Shown in pieces: positions 18,113 to 26,400 of a DNA stretch of 64,000 nucleotides. Source of the stretch: CAJUPY01 sp051871275 (GTDB taxonomy: Bacteria > Bacteroidota > Bacteroidia > Bacteroidales > Muribaculaceae). The notes under the pieces are model-generated. The model saw nothing but the letters and a program-made list of their open reading frames with translations, ran no database searches and was not told the DNA's origin. Each line of letters starts with the position of its first letter. Within the stretch, counting starts at the first letter, position 1. A program made the position numbers and the translations under genes. The stretch is taken from positions 1 to 64,000 of the forward strand of contig JBJECR010000116.1 in the NCBI GenBank assembly GCA_051871275.1, written 5' to 3'.

Positions 18113-19756
18113 TTATACAAGATTCTCTATTTCTTTTGTTTTGAGGTTATAATATTCTTCCAACGATATAGATTTTTGCAAATCACGAAGAGTTTTATCC
18201 TTACCATCCGGTAATAAAGTTCTTAATGTAATTCTATTAAAGAATGACTCACATATGGTAACAATATAGTCGGTTCTCCATTCGCGTCCTTGCAACTTAT
18301 AACCTACGACGTAGTCATCGAAAAGATTTAAGTGTTCAGGATAAATGAATGTGCATTGCGATTCATCATTATATGCCGGGCACAGTTTCTCGGCGTCAAA
18401 CGATTGAACATCTTTTGCAAACCAATGTTGTACACCGGGACAGTCCGTATGACAAAGAGAGTTAGGCATGATGATTAATTTATCACGTAGGTTTGTAAAG
18501 CTTTTTAGTATGTTCAACGAACGCGTAAATGGATAGAACATTACAATATAGTCATAATAAGTGAAATCCATCTTCCGAATGTCTTTACAGAGCCGCTGAA
18601 CAATACTTGAAATAACTAACAAATTCGGATTATACTCTTTTATAATTTTTGCATTTTTGTCATTAGCAATAATAAAGCCACAAGCTCCTAATTTGGTATA
18701 GTAGTCTAAAAGTTCTTTTGATATTACGCTATCCCTATCTTGCCATAGGACGACAAATCTCAGATTTCCGGATTTTATTAAATGCATATGGTATTCATAT
18801 TCCTCACGCGACTGAGGCATATATGAACGACCTTTCATCTTGCTTTGCAAGTATGTCCTCGTATTGAAAGTATCATCCTTGTAAGGAGGGAGAAATAGGA
18901 AATTAATGAAGCCGGAATATTTCTCATAATAAGGAAGAATTTCTTCATCAAAATTATATGGAACTTCAAACTTCTTTATTTTCAAGGACCGAGCGTCAGA
19001 TGTAGTTAATGAATTCGTTTCAATTGCAACTCCATTGCATACGTCTAATAGCGTGCGTGTTATTTGTGAGACAAAATCGAACGGGCAACTAAACGTAGTA
19101 CATTTATCTTGTCGGTACACAGTATAAGCATAAGAAAACAAATAGACAACCGGAATATCAAGTATTTGACCAATATATTTCACAATAGGTTCGGATGTTA
19201 CAATAGCCTTTATTCGGCTACGGTTCTTTATTATTTCATCGATTTCTATCAATTCTCTGAAATCATAAGCACCTTCCAACAAAACCTCTCTCTTTGTACC
19301 ACAACACACAGGGGAGAGACCGTTGTCGCATAAATTCGCAACAACTTGTTTTAGATATGAAGAGATGAAGAATTCTCTTTCGTTTAAATAATAGCAAAAA
19401 AGAACAACTTTTTCTTTTGTAGCAAGTTGCTCGTCAATTTCATTCTTTTCTCTGACAAAGCCAAGATATGGGTGAAAGATGCCCTCATGTTGAACATTTA
19501 GAATGTTAGCAGTTTTCTCACACAGAATCCGGAATGGTGCATAATCCGGCAAATCCAAAACGAGCACACTATCTTCTTCTTTTTCCTTAGGATGACCAAT
19601 ATTCACATTTTCAAGTTTGCCGAGATATTTCGAAGCGATGTCTGTCCTAACAACATTATAGCATTCTTTGGACACATTTACGACTGTTGCCACAGCTGCA
19701 GCTTTAATCTCATCGTACCCTGAGTTTGTTTTTTTGATATATATCCAATTTTTCAT
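18113..19756 (-). CDS. Two-domain protein: GT-B-like N-half, U32-like C-half; RiPP cluster member
   Basis: I do not recognise this 547-aa protein as a named family. The N-terminal ~290 residues contain alternating strands and KAIVTSEPIVKYIGQ...IPVVYLF, which resembles the acceptor/donor interface of GT9-type glycosyltransferases. The C-terminal ~240 residues resemble the TIM barrel of peptidase U32-like proteins: KLGACGFIIANDKNAKIIKE, then LIIMPNSLCHTDCPGVQHW with two Cys, and a late VGYKLQGREWRTDYI like the U32 'fKi.GR' motif. U32-like proteins often bind Fe-S clusters and accompany radical SAM enzymes. The gene follows the radical SAM gene by 6 nt and closes the operon. Substrate and reaction are unknown. 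Confidence 0.5.
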   Translation of the reverse strand: MKNWIYIKKTNSGYDEIKAAAVATVVNVSKECYNVVRTDIASKYLGKLENVNIGHPKEKEEDSVLVLDLPDYAPFRILCEKTANILNVQHEGIFHPYLGFVREKNEIDEQLATKEKVVLFCYYLNEREFFISSYLKQVVANLCDNGLSPVCCGTKREVLLEGAYDFRELIEIDEIIKNRSRIKAIVTSEPIVKYIGQILDIPVVYLFSYAYTVYRQDKCTTFSCPFDFVSQITRTLLDVCNGVAIETNSLTTSDARSLKIKKFEVPYNFDEEILPYYEKYSGFINFLFLPPYKDDTFNTRTYLQSKMKGRSYMPQSREEYEYHMHLIKSGNLRFVVLWQDRDSVISKELLDYYTKLGACGFIIANDKNAKIIKEYNPNLLVISSIVQRLCKDIRKMDFTYYDYIVMFYPFTRSLNILKSFTNLRDKLIIMPNSLCHTDCPGVQHWFAKDVQSFDAEKLCPAYNDESQCTFIYPEHLNLFDDYVVGYKLQGREWRTDYIVTICESFFNRITLRTLLPDGKDKTLRDLQKSISLEEYYNLKTKEIENLV

Positions 19757-19762
19757 ATCTTC

Positions 19763-20761
19763 CTATAGTCTAAAGTGTCCTTCTTCATGAAAGTGACTTA
19801 GTGTATGCGCCAAACAACCTCCTGAACATAACTCCATCTCAAAATTTTTACAAGTATCGCATTGTTGATATACGCCTTTAATCTCTTTGCGGTAGTTCTC
19901 CTGTATCATATTGAAATATGAATATAACTCTTCATACGTTTGAAAATCTTTTAATGATTTTCTATTAATATTAGACAATGGGAAACAAGACCAACAAGTG
20001 AGATCCGGGCCAATATCGATTGTAGGACCGCAATCAAATGATAATGCATTTCTCGTGTACTTATACAACAAGCCTATTTCTTCGTCGGTAAACATGCACA
20101 TGGGGAATCCGCAGTCAAGTCCCGGATGAATTTTCAAGTCGTACATTTTTCTTAGTCCATCCATCAATTTAATCTTAGCTTGTTTAAAGTCGGCGGGGGC
20201 AATGTACTCATTCTGAGAATCCGGAATCGGATTCGCAATTCCAAATCGGACATGTCTTCTTAATCCATATTTTAAGATATAGTCCTCCAGAAAATCAATA
20301 TTAAAATCTAACCTATAGATGTTGAAACTAAGTGCACACAAGCTACCTAAAGACCTAAGAAATTTATGTACTTTCAAAAGTTCACTTTGGGAAGAAAGGA
20401 GCGGTTCGTTGACATTAACAACGAATTTAAGTTTGTTACTTTCCTTTATGGACTCCGCTTGCATTCTTTTTACGAAAGGCTCCAACTTATTGGAGGGCAT
20501 AATTCCACTAGTAAAAATGCAGACCTCAAAACCTCTGTCTAATATCAAATATTCGATTATTTCTGCTACGCGAGGGTGAATCAGAGGTTCTCCACCTAAC
20601 AATGAAATGCGGCTAATTCCTGATTTTTCCAAGAAATTCACAACATATACAAGATTTTCTTTTGGTATAGCACTCCGATCTTCAACGCCTTCCATATATT
20701 GTTTTGCAAAACAGTAAGGACATTTTCTAACACAAACTTCAGTCAACAACAAATTTGCCAT
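19763..20761 (-). CDS. Radical SAM/SPASM peptide-modifying enzyme
   Basis: The 332-aa protein begins directly with the [4Fe-4S]-SAM motif: Cys10-x3-Cys14-x2-Cys17 in TEVCVRKCPYCFA, and a GGEP motif follows in SLLGGEPLIHP. The C-terminal third carries a SPASM-like set of cysteines (FDCGPTIDIGP, LTCWSC, YQQCDTC and LCSGGC) for auxiliary clusters. SPASM enzymes commonly modify ribosomal peptides (thioether, C-C or epimerisation chemistry); the reaction here cannot be assigned. It sits between the GNAT (19-nt gap) and the U32-like gene (6-nt gap), in one minus-strand operon with an ATP-grasp and a short Gly/Ser-rich candidate substrate. Confidence 0.82.
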   Translation of the reverse strand: MANLLLTEVCVRKCPYCFAKQYMEGVEDRSAIPKENLVYVVNFLEKSGISRISLLGGEPLIHPRVAEIIEYLILDRGFEVCIFTSGIMPSNKLEPFVKRMQAESIKESNKLKFVVNVNEPLLSSQSELLKVHKFLRSLGSLCALSFNIYRLDFNIDFLEDYILKYGLRRHVRFGIANPIPDSQNEYIAPADFKQAKIKLMDGLRKMYDLKIHPGLDCGFPMCMFTDEEIGLLYKYTRNALSFDCGPTIDIGPDLTCWSCFPLSNINRKSLKDFQTYEELYSYFNMIQENYRKEIKGVYQQCDTCKNFEMELCSGGCLAHTLSHFHEEGHFRL

Positions 20762-20780
20762 TTAGGATTTAATTTTAGAT

Positions 20781-21332
20781 TTACACACTTATTGTTCTCA
20801 CACTATTCACAAAAATCGATTTCTCGTATTTAAGCTTATCTAAAGATTTATAAATAGTAGTTCTATCTCTAGCTACTTCTTTAAAGCAGAGGCTTTCTTG
20901 AAATTTATCAGCACGCCGATTGTTTATACTACAAGTTGTTTTAAGAGCATATTTATAAAGCAGAATAAAGTCTAATAAAGTCACTAAGGAGCGAAAAATC
21001 TCCTTAAAATATTTTCTATCATGGTCCCAAGTACCACCGTGAAAAATCACTTCTCCTCTTTTGTGAAAATTTTCTTCTAAATATACCATTCCTCTTGGAG
21101 TGTTCGTTGCCCTGTCACACCACACGAGTATAACGACATTTGCACAAGTAGATATATCTTTCAAGTCACCCTCCACCATACCGGGGAAAATTTTTTGCCA
21201 ATCGTCGTTAGTATACTTTGAAACAATATCCTCTTCTTGGGGATTATACCATCTAAAATACATTTTATCAACAGGATTACTGTACTCCCGGAAATGTTCT
21301 TCAAATAGAGATTTGAGTCCTTTTGTCTTCAT
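20781..21332 (-). CDS. GNAT-like N-acetyltransferase in RiPP cluster
   Basis: A 183-aa protein with a GNAT-like layout: NVVILVW and RGMVYLEE strands, a GEVIFHGGTWD strand, a helix (KEIFRSLVTLLDFILLY), and the typical INNRRADKFQESLCFKEV ending (helix then 'lGF.ev' strand) at about residues 136-153. The acetyl-CoA pyrophosphate loop is not clear, so the call is by overall pattern. In microviridin graspetide clusters a GNAT acetylates the peptide N-terminus, which is the closest known parallel. It lies 8 nt after the ATP-grasp gene. Confidence 0.6.
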   Translation of the reverse strand: MKTKGLKSLFEEHFREYSNPVDKMYFRWYNPQEEDIVSKYTNDDWQKIFPGMVEGDLKDISTCANVVILVWCDRATNTPRGMVYLEENFHKRGEVIFHGGTWDHDRKYFKEIFRSLVTLLDFILLYKYALKTTCSINNRRADKFQESLCFKEVARDRTTIYKSLDKLKYEKSIFVNSVRTISV

Positions 21333-21340
21333 TCACCTTA

Positions 21341-22342
21341 TTACATAACAGGAAGACAATTGCAAAGGCAATCAACCATTGCCTCACTCATAGGAATTTT
21401 GCATAAGTCTTCAATCCAACCCCATTGTCCATTCGGATTGCACTCAAGAAAAACATACTCGTCTTCAGGAGTCAAGATAAAATCAAAACAGCCAAAGTTG
21501 AGATTGAGTCGAGATAGGTATTTTTTGCAGAATTCAGCAATAATGTCCGGAGTTGGTATTATCTCGTGTTTTAGTCCGTGATCATATCCTTGACGCCAAT
21601 CTATCGAACCCGTCATTTCAGTTTGTCTCTGCGAGTCCAACATACACGTAAATATATGTGGTCCCATAACAGTAACTCTCAATTCATATTTTTTCTCCAC
21701 ATACTGCTGTGCAAAGACTACCGTTTGTGAAAATGCCTCTTGTGGTTGATTCATCAACTGTTTAGAAGGAATTTTTTGTGTACACAAATCAAACACCTTC
21801 TCGTCTGCAGTTTTCATCCAGTGATTACGGAGACACTTTAAGCTTATATTGTCAAAGTCTCTGGAAAAGTTTACGATATCAGTTTTCGAGTTAGAAATAC
21901 AGGTAGGGGCAATTTTCATTCCTAACTCTACTGCAATTTTCGATTGAATCATTTTAGAATTTGCTCTCTTGTCATACAGATGATGCCCAATAGAATAAAT
22001 ATCTGTGAGATAATGCATCAAATACAAAAAGAACTGTTTACTTTCCACTATGTTATGCCTGTCGACTTCTTCGTTAATAGTATATGGAAGATATTTAGGG
22101 AAGTCCGGTTTTCTATACCATACCGACTTTATCTCATGCCCCCAAATAATAGCATTTGTGGAACGGTCTTTGATATAAAAATCGGGTGTCTCGCCATTAT
22201 TATGAAACCAAGCAAAAGTATAATCCACCATCAAAGCCTCAGTATTCAACCTAAAGAAAGGAATGTTGTCTCTTTTCATTAAATTGATTACTGAGGTCGG
22301 GTGAAAATCACTTTTATCTGTGAGAATTAGGATTTTCCTCAT
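21341..22342 (-). CDS. ATP-grasp peptide ligase (graspetide/MvdC-MvdD-like)
   Basis: The 333-aa protein has the layout of RiPP ATP-grasp ligases. The N-terminal domain begins KILILTDKSDFHPTSV and contains SVWYRKPDFP, the hallmark of MvdC/MvdD and grasp-with-SPASM maturases. A lid region follows (about residues 125-215), and the catalytic C-terminus has FGCFDFI and EYVFLECNPNGQWGW, whose Asp, Glu and Asn bind Mg-ATP. Known family members form omega-ester or omega-amide bonds between Ser/Thr/Lys and Asp/Glu side chains of a precursor. The candidate precursor starts at 22652, just upstream, and the GNAT, radical SAM and U32-like genes follow with gaps of 8, 19 and 6 nt. Confidence 0.85.
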   Translation of the reverse strand: MRKILILTDKSDFHPTSVINLMKRDNIPFFRLNTEALMVDYTFAWFHNNGETPDFYIKDRSTNAIIWGHEIKSVWYRKPDFPKYLPYTINEEVDRHNIVESKQFFLYLMHYLTDIYSIGHHLYDKRANSKMIQSKIAVELGMKIAPTCISNSKTDIVNFSRDFDNISLKCLRNHWMKTADEKVFDLCTQKIPSKQLMNQPQEAFSQTVVFAQQYVEKKYELRVTVMGPHIFTCMLDSQRQTEMTGSIDWRQGYDHGLKHEIIPTPDIIAEFCKKYLSRLNLNFGCFDFILTPEDEYVFLECNPNGQWGWIEDLCKIPMSEAMVDCLCNCLPVM

Positions 22343-22418
22343 TTACAAAAAGTACAATTAACTGATGTTTCGCAAGCTCAACTATAAAGGAGTCTAAACT
22401 TTTGAAACTTCAATACAA

Positions 22419-22652
22419 TTAATCGTCTGTCCAATGTTCTGCATCGTTATGCTCATAGTAACCGCCACCGTTTTTTTCCTTAGTACTTTTGTACCCATCA
22501 TAACTCCGAGAACCTGAAGAACTACCACCTCCCATTAAGAAAGTTATCTGTTCTTTGGGATCATACACAATCTGCATCTCTCTATCCGAAATCACCTGCG
22601 GTTCTTCGGGAACCATAAAGTTGGCAATCAAAGGATTTACTGTTATTCTCAT
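22419..22652 (-). CDS. Candidate RiPP precursor peptide
   Basis: A 77-aa peptide directly upstream (76 nt) of the ATP-grasp gene. The first ~40 residues (leader-like, with VISDREMQIVYDPKEQITFL) give way to a Gly/Ser patch (GGGSSSGS) and a tail rich in Tyr, Lys, Ser, Thr, Asp, Glu, His and one Trp, ending HWTDD. Such a tail offers many Ser/Thr/Lys nucleophiles and seven Asp/Glu acceptors, as graspetide cores do. A Gly-rich junction is common in Bacteroidetes RiPP precursors. No signal peptide or transmembrane segment is seen. Assignment as the substrate is from position and composition only. Confidence 0.6.
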   Translation of the reverse strand: MRITVNPLIANFMVPEEPQVISDREMQIVYDPKEQITFLMGGGSSSGSRSYDGYKSTKEKNGGGYYEHNDAEHWTDD

Positions 22653-22718
22653 ATTTATTATTAATTTAGATTTTTGCCTACCTCCTTTAAAGCGAATCGG
22701 CTTCCTCTTTGTTTCACT

Positions 22719-22967
22719 TTATTTTTTTAAATAACTTTCAATTTCATCAACAGATATTTCCCCTCCAATCCAGTCCTTAGTAGCATGTGAAGAATCTATG
22801 CTTATTTTTCTTGATTTAAGTCCTTCTCCATTGTAATCAATTGTAACTCGACAAGAATTGAAAAGATCAATTATCAATTTACCATCACCTTCTTCTGATT
22901 TTGAAATATTGCGGATAATACATAACGCAACATCTATATCTGTCAATTTAATCTTCATATTTTTCAC
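22719..22967 (-). CDS. Small hypothetical protein (82 aa)
   Basis: I do not recognise this protein. It is a charged soluble protein (start MKNMKIKLTDIDVAL, or Met4) with alternating strands (KLIIDLF, CRVTIDYNG) and an acidic C-terminal helix (VDEIESYLKK). It abuts the upstream 68-aa gene with no gap and precedes the candidate precursor by 66 nt. It could be an immunity, chaperone or leader-binding partner of the cluster, or belong with the WG-repeat genes; nothing in the sequence decides between these. Confidence 0.55.
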   Translation of the reverse strand: MKNMKIKLTDIDVALCIIRNISKSEEGDGKLIIDLFNSCRVTIDYNGEGLKSRKISIDSSHATKDWIGGEISVDEIESYLKK

Positions 22968-23174
22968 CTAACCTTTTATTTCCTTCACAATCCAATTACC
23001 GGGTGATGCCCAACTATCGGCACGAACTGTGAAATCGGCACGATGAAGTGCTTCTTTAACCTCACTTATATCAGGTGCAAAACCTGTTCTTGATGATACA
23101 ACTTGTAATATGAACCCCTTTGGGATACTTGCATCCACAAAGTCTCTTGGGGATTGAAGTAAGAAAGTTTTCAT
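22968..23174 (-). CDS. Small hypothetical protein (68 aa)
   Basis: Unrecognised. It starts MKTFLLQSPRDFVDASIPKGF and predicts a compact alpha/beta fold (FILQVVSS strand, VKEALHRADF helix, NWIVKEIKG end). The stop codon is followed immediately by the start of the 82-aa gene, so the two are translationally coupled. It lies 42 nt downstream of the two-repeat WG protein in the same minus-strand run. Confidence 0.55.
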   Translation of the reverse strand: MKTFLLQSPRDFVDASIPKGFILQVVSSRTGFAPDISEVKEALHRADFTVRADSWASPGNWIVKEIKG

Positions 23175-23216
23175 TTTTACTAAATTTTATATATGATTAT
23201 TTAATTATAAGAATTA

Positions 23217-23447
23217 TTATTTAAATACTATCACACGAGCTATGCCGTCATGAAAACCGTATGCATCATCAAAACGTGGCTCTATAATCCGGAATCCGGT
23301 CTTATCTATATAGCCATATTTACCGCCTATTTCTACTGCGGCAACATCTTCCCTGAAATCGCCTGCATAGTCAAATTGCGGCTCCGCAATCCAGGTTCCG
23401 GTCTTGTCTATATAGCCATATTTAGGTTCACCTTTTTCCGGTTTCAT
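23217..23447 (-). CDS. Short WG-repeat protein (two repeats, 76 aa)
   Basis: After a short MKPEKGEPK leader this protein is two 34-aa WG-type repeats: YIDKTGTWIAEPQFDYAGDF..., then YIDKTGFRIIEPRFDDAYGF... It starts 17 nt after the stop of the 1027-aa WG protein and lies in another frame, so it is not a simple readthrough. It looks like an independent C-terminal cassette derived from the large gene by duplication or recombination. Its own ATG is followed by a Lys/Glu/Pro segment absent from the big protein's repeats. Confidence 0.65.
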   Translation of the reverse strand: MKPEKGEPKYGYIDKTGTWIAEPQFDYAGDFREDVAAVEIGGKYGYIDKTGFRIIEPRFDDAYGFHDGIARVIVFK

Positions 23448-23464
23448 ATTTGAATGTTCAATTT

Positions 23465-26400
23465 TTACAATTTGCCTTTTACAGAAGCAACGCCGTCACT
23501 AAAATTGTATGCTTCAATAAATTTAGGTTCTGCAATCCAAGCACCGGTCTTGTCTATAAAGCCATATTTCCTGCCGATTCTTACCTTAGCTATGCCGTTT
23601 ACAAAACTGAACGCATCATCAAATTGAGGTTCTATAATAACAGTTCCCGTCTTGTCTATATAGCCCCATTTACCGTCAATTTTTACTTCGGCAATGCCGT
23701 CTTCAAAACTTCTTACAAAATCAAATTGCGGCTCTGCAATCCAGGCTCCGGTCTTGTCAATTAAGCCATATTTACCGCCTATTTCTACTGCGGCAACACC
23801 TTCCCTAAAATCGCGTGCATCATCAAATTGCGGCTCTGCAATCCAGGTTCCGGTCTTGTCTATATAGCCATATTTTCCGTCAATTTTTACATAGGCAATG
23901 CCATCAACGAAATCTCCTGCTTCTTCAAATTTTTGCTTTACAATAAATGCTCCTGTTTTATCAATATAGCAATATTTTTTGCCAACTTCTACTAAGGCTA
24001 TGCCGTCTTTGAAATCGTAGACAAACTTAAATTTCGGCTTCGCAATCCACGCTCCTGTCTTATCTATAAAACCCCATTTACGGTCAATTATTGCAGAGGC
24101 AATGCCATCAACGAAATTTCCGACATAATCATATTTCGGCTCTATAATCCAGGCTCCAGTCTTGTTTATATAGCCCCATTTACCGTCAATTTTTGCTTTT
24201 GCTATGCCGTCTTCAAAATTCTCTGCTTTTTCAAATTGCGACTCTATAATCCATGCTCCCGTCTTGTCTATATAGCCCCATTTACCGTCAATTTTTGCTC
24301 TGGCTATGCCGTCTTCAAAATTCTCTGCTTTTTCAAATTGCGACTCTATAACCCATGCTCCCGTCTTGTCTATATAGCCATACTTACCGCCAATTTTTAC
24401 ATAGGTAATGCCGTCTTCAAAGTGCCATGCATCATCAAATTGAGGTTCTATAATCCAGGCTCCGGTCTTGTCTATATAACCATATTTATCGCCAATTTGA
24501 ACCGGGGCTATGCCGTCTTCAAAAGACCATACTTTATCAAATTTCGGATCTATAACCCAGGCACCGGTCTTGTCAATTAAGCCATATTTACCGCCTATTT
24601 CTACTGCGGCAACACCTTCCCTAAAATCGCCTGCATCATCAAATTGCGGATCTGCAATCCAGGTTCCGGTCTTGTCTATATAGCCCCATTTAGCGTCAAT
24701 TTTCGCTTTGGCTACGCCGTCTTTAAAACTATCTACATCATCAAATTTCGGCTCTATAACCCACGCTCCCGTCTTATCTATATAGCCATCTTTCCAGTTG
24801 ATTTGTGCTCGGGCAATGCCGTCTTCAAAACTTCTTACAGAATCAAATTGCGGCTCTGCAATCCAGGCTCCGGTCTTGTCAATTAAGCCATATTTATCGC
24901 CAATTCTTACTTTGCCAAAACCATCTCTAAAATCTTCTGCACCATCAAATTGAGGTTCTATAACCCACGCTCCGGTCTTGTCTATATAGCCCCATGTACC
25001 GTCAATTTTCGCTTTGGCTACGCCGTCTTTAAAATCGCCTACATCATCGAATTTCGGCTCTATAACCCAGGCTCCGGTCTTATATATATAGCCATCTTTC
25101 CAGTTGATTCTTGCTTTGGCAATGCCGTCTTTAAAATGGAATGCATAATCAAATTGCGGCTCTATAACCCATGCTCCGGTCTTGTCTATATAGCCCCATT
25201 TACCATCAATTTCCACTTTTGCAATGCCGTCTTCAAAGTGCCATGCATCATCAAATTGAGGTTCTATAATCCAGGCTCCGGTCTTGTCTATATAACCATA
25301 TTTACCGCCAATTTTTACATAGGTAATGCCGTCTTGAAAATCTTCTGCATCATCAAATTGCGGCTCTATGATCCATGCTGCGGTTTTGTCTATATAACCC
25401 CATTTATCGTCAATTTCTGCTGCGGCTATGTCATCTTTAAAACGCCATACATCATCAAATTGCGGATCTATAACCCAGGCTCCCGTATTGTTTATATAGC
25501 CACATTTACCCTCAATTTTTGCTTTTGCTATGCCGTCAAGAAAATCTTGTGCTTCGTCAAATTGCGGCTCCGCAATCCATGCACCGGTCTTGTCTATATA
25601 GCCCCATTCACCATCAATTTCTACCCTGGCAATGCCGTCTTTAAAATCTTCTGCTTCATCAAATTGCGGCTCTGCAATCCATGCTCCGGTCTTGTCTATA
25701 TAGCCCCATTTACCATCAATTTCCACTTTTGCAATGCCGTCTTCAAAGTGCCATGCATCATCAAATTGAGGTTCTATAATCCAGGCTCCGGTCTTGTCTA
25801 TATAACCATATTTACCGCCAATTTTTACACTGGCAATGTCATCGCAAAATTCTTTTGCTTCATCAAATTGCGGCTCTATAACCCATGCTCCGGTCTTGTC
25901 TATATAGCCCCATTCACCATCAATTTCTACCCTGGCAATGCCGTCTTTAAAATCTTCTGCTTCATCAAATTGCGGCTCTATAATCCATGCTCCCGTCTTA
26001 TCTATATAGCCACATTTAGGTACTCTCTTTTCTTCGTTATCCTCATCTTCGTCGTCATAAACAGACCAAATCTGTTCTTCATCTATTTCTCTTGAGTCCA
26101 TAGGGTAGCAGTCTGTATAGGCTACTCCATCATAGACAAAAGCAATAAGCATTGGCTCGTCAATGTCGTTAGGATATATAAAATCGCGGCACATAAGATG
26201 AGCCTTTTTTGGATCAAATTCTTCATCCTCCGGTATCTCGATATTAAAATTACAGGAAGACTTGTTGATATGGCAAATACCTGTGTCCGCTTCGACATTT
26301 TCAAAAAATTCCGCAGCAACAACTTCTCCCATTCCTTCAAATTCTTCATTACCATAGTCTCCTTCATCAAAATCTTCAGGAGTATATCGCTTGTCATCAA

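Noticed and set aside
22680..22700. AAAGGAGG on the minus strand as a ribosome binding site for the candidate precursor
   Set aside because: It lies more than 30 nt from the ATG at 22652, too far for a Shine-Dalgarno, and Bacteroidetes rarely depend on one.
23470..26020. Regularly spaced DNA repeats resembling a repeat-spacer array
   Set aside because: The 102-bp period is explained by 34-aa WG coding repeats in a continuous open frame; there are no spacers and no cas genes.
24950..26095. Long plus-strand open frame (381 codons) opposite the WG gene
   Set aside because: It is an antisense shadow of the repeated coding sequence, with the same periodicity and no independent motifs.
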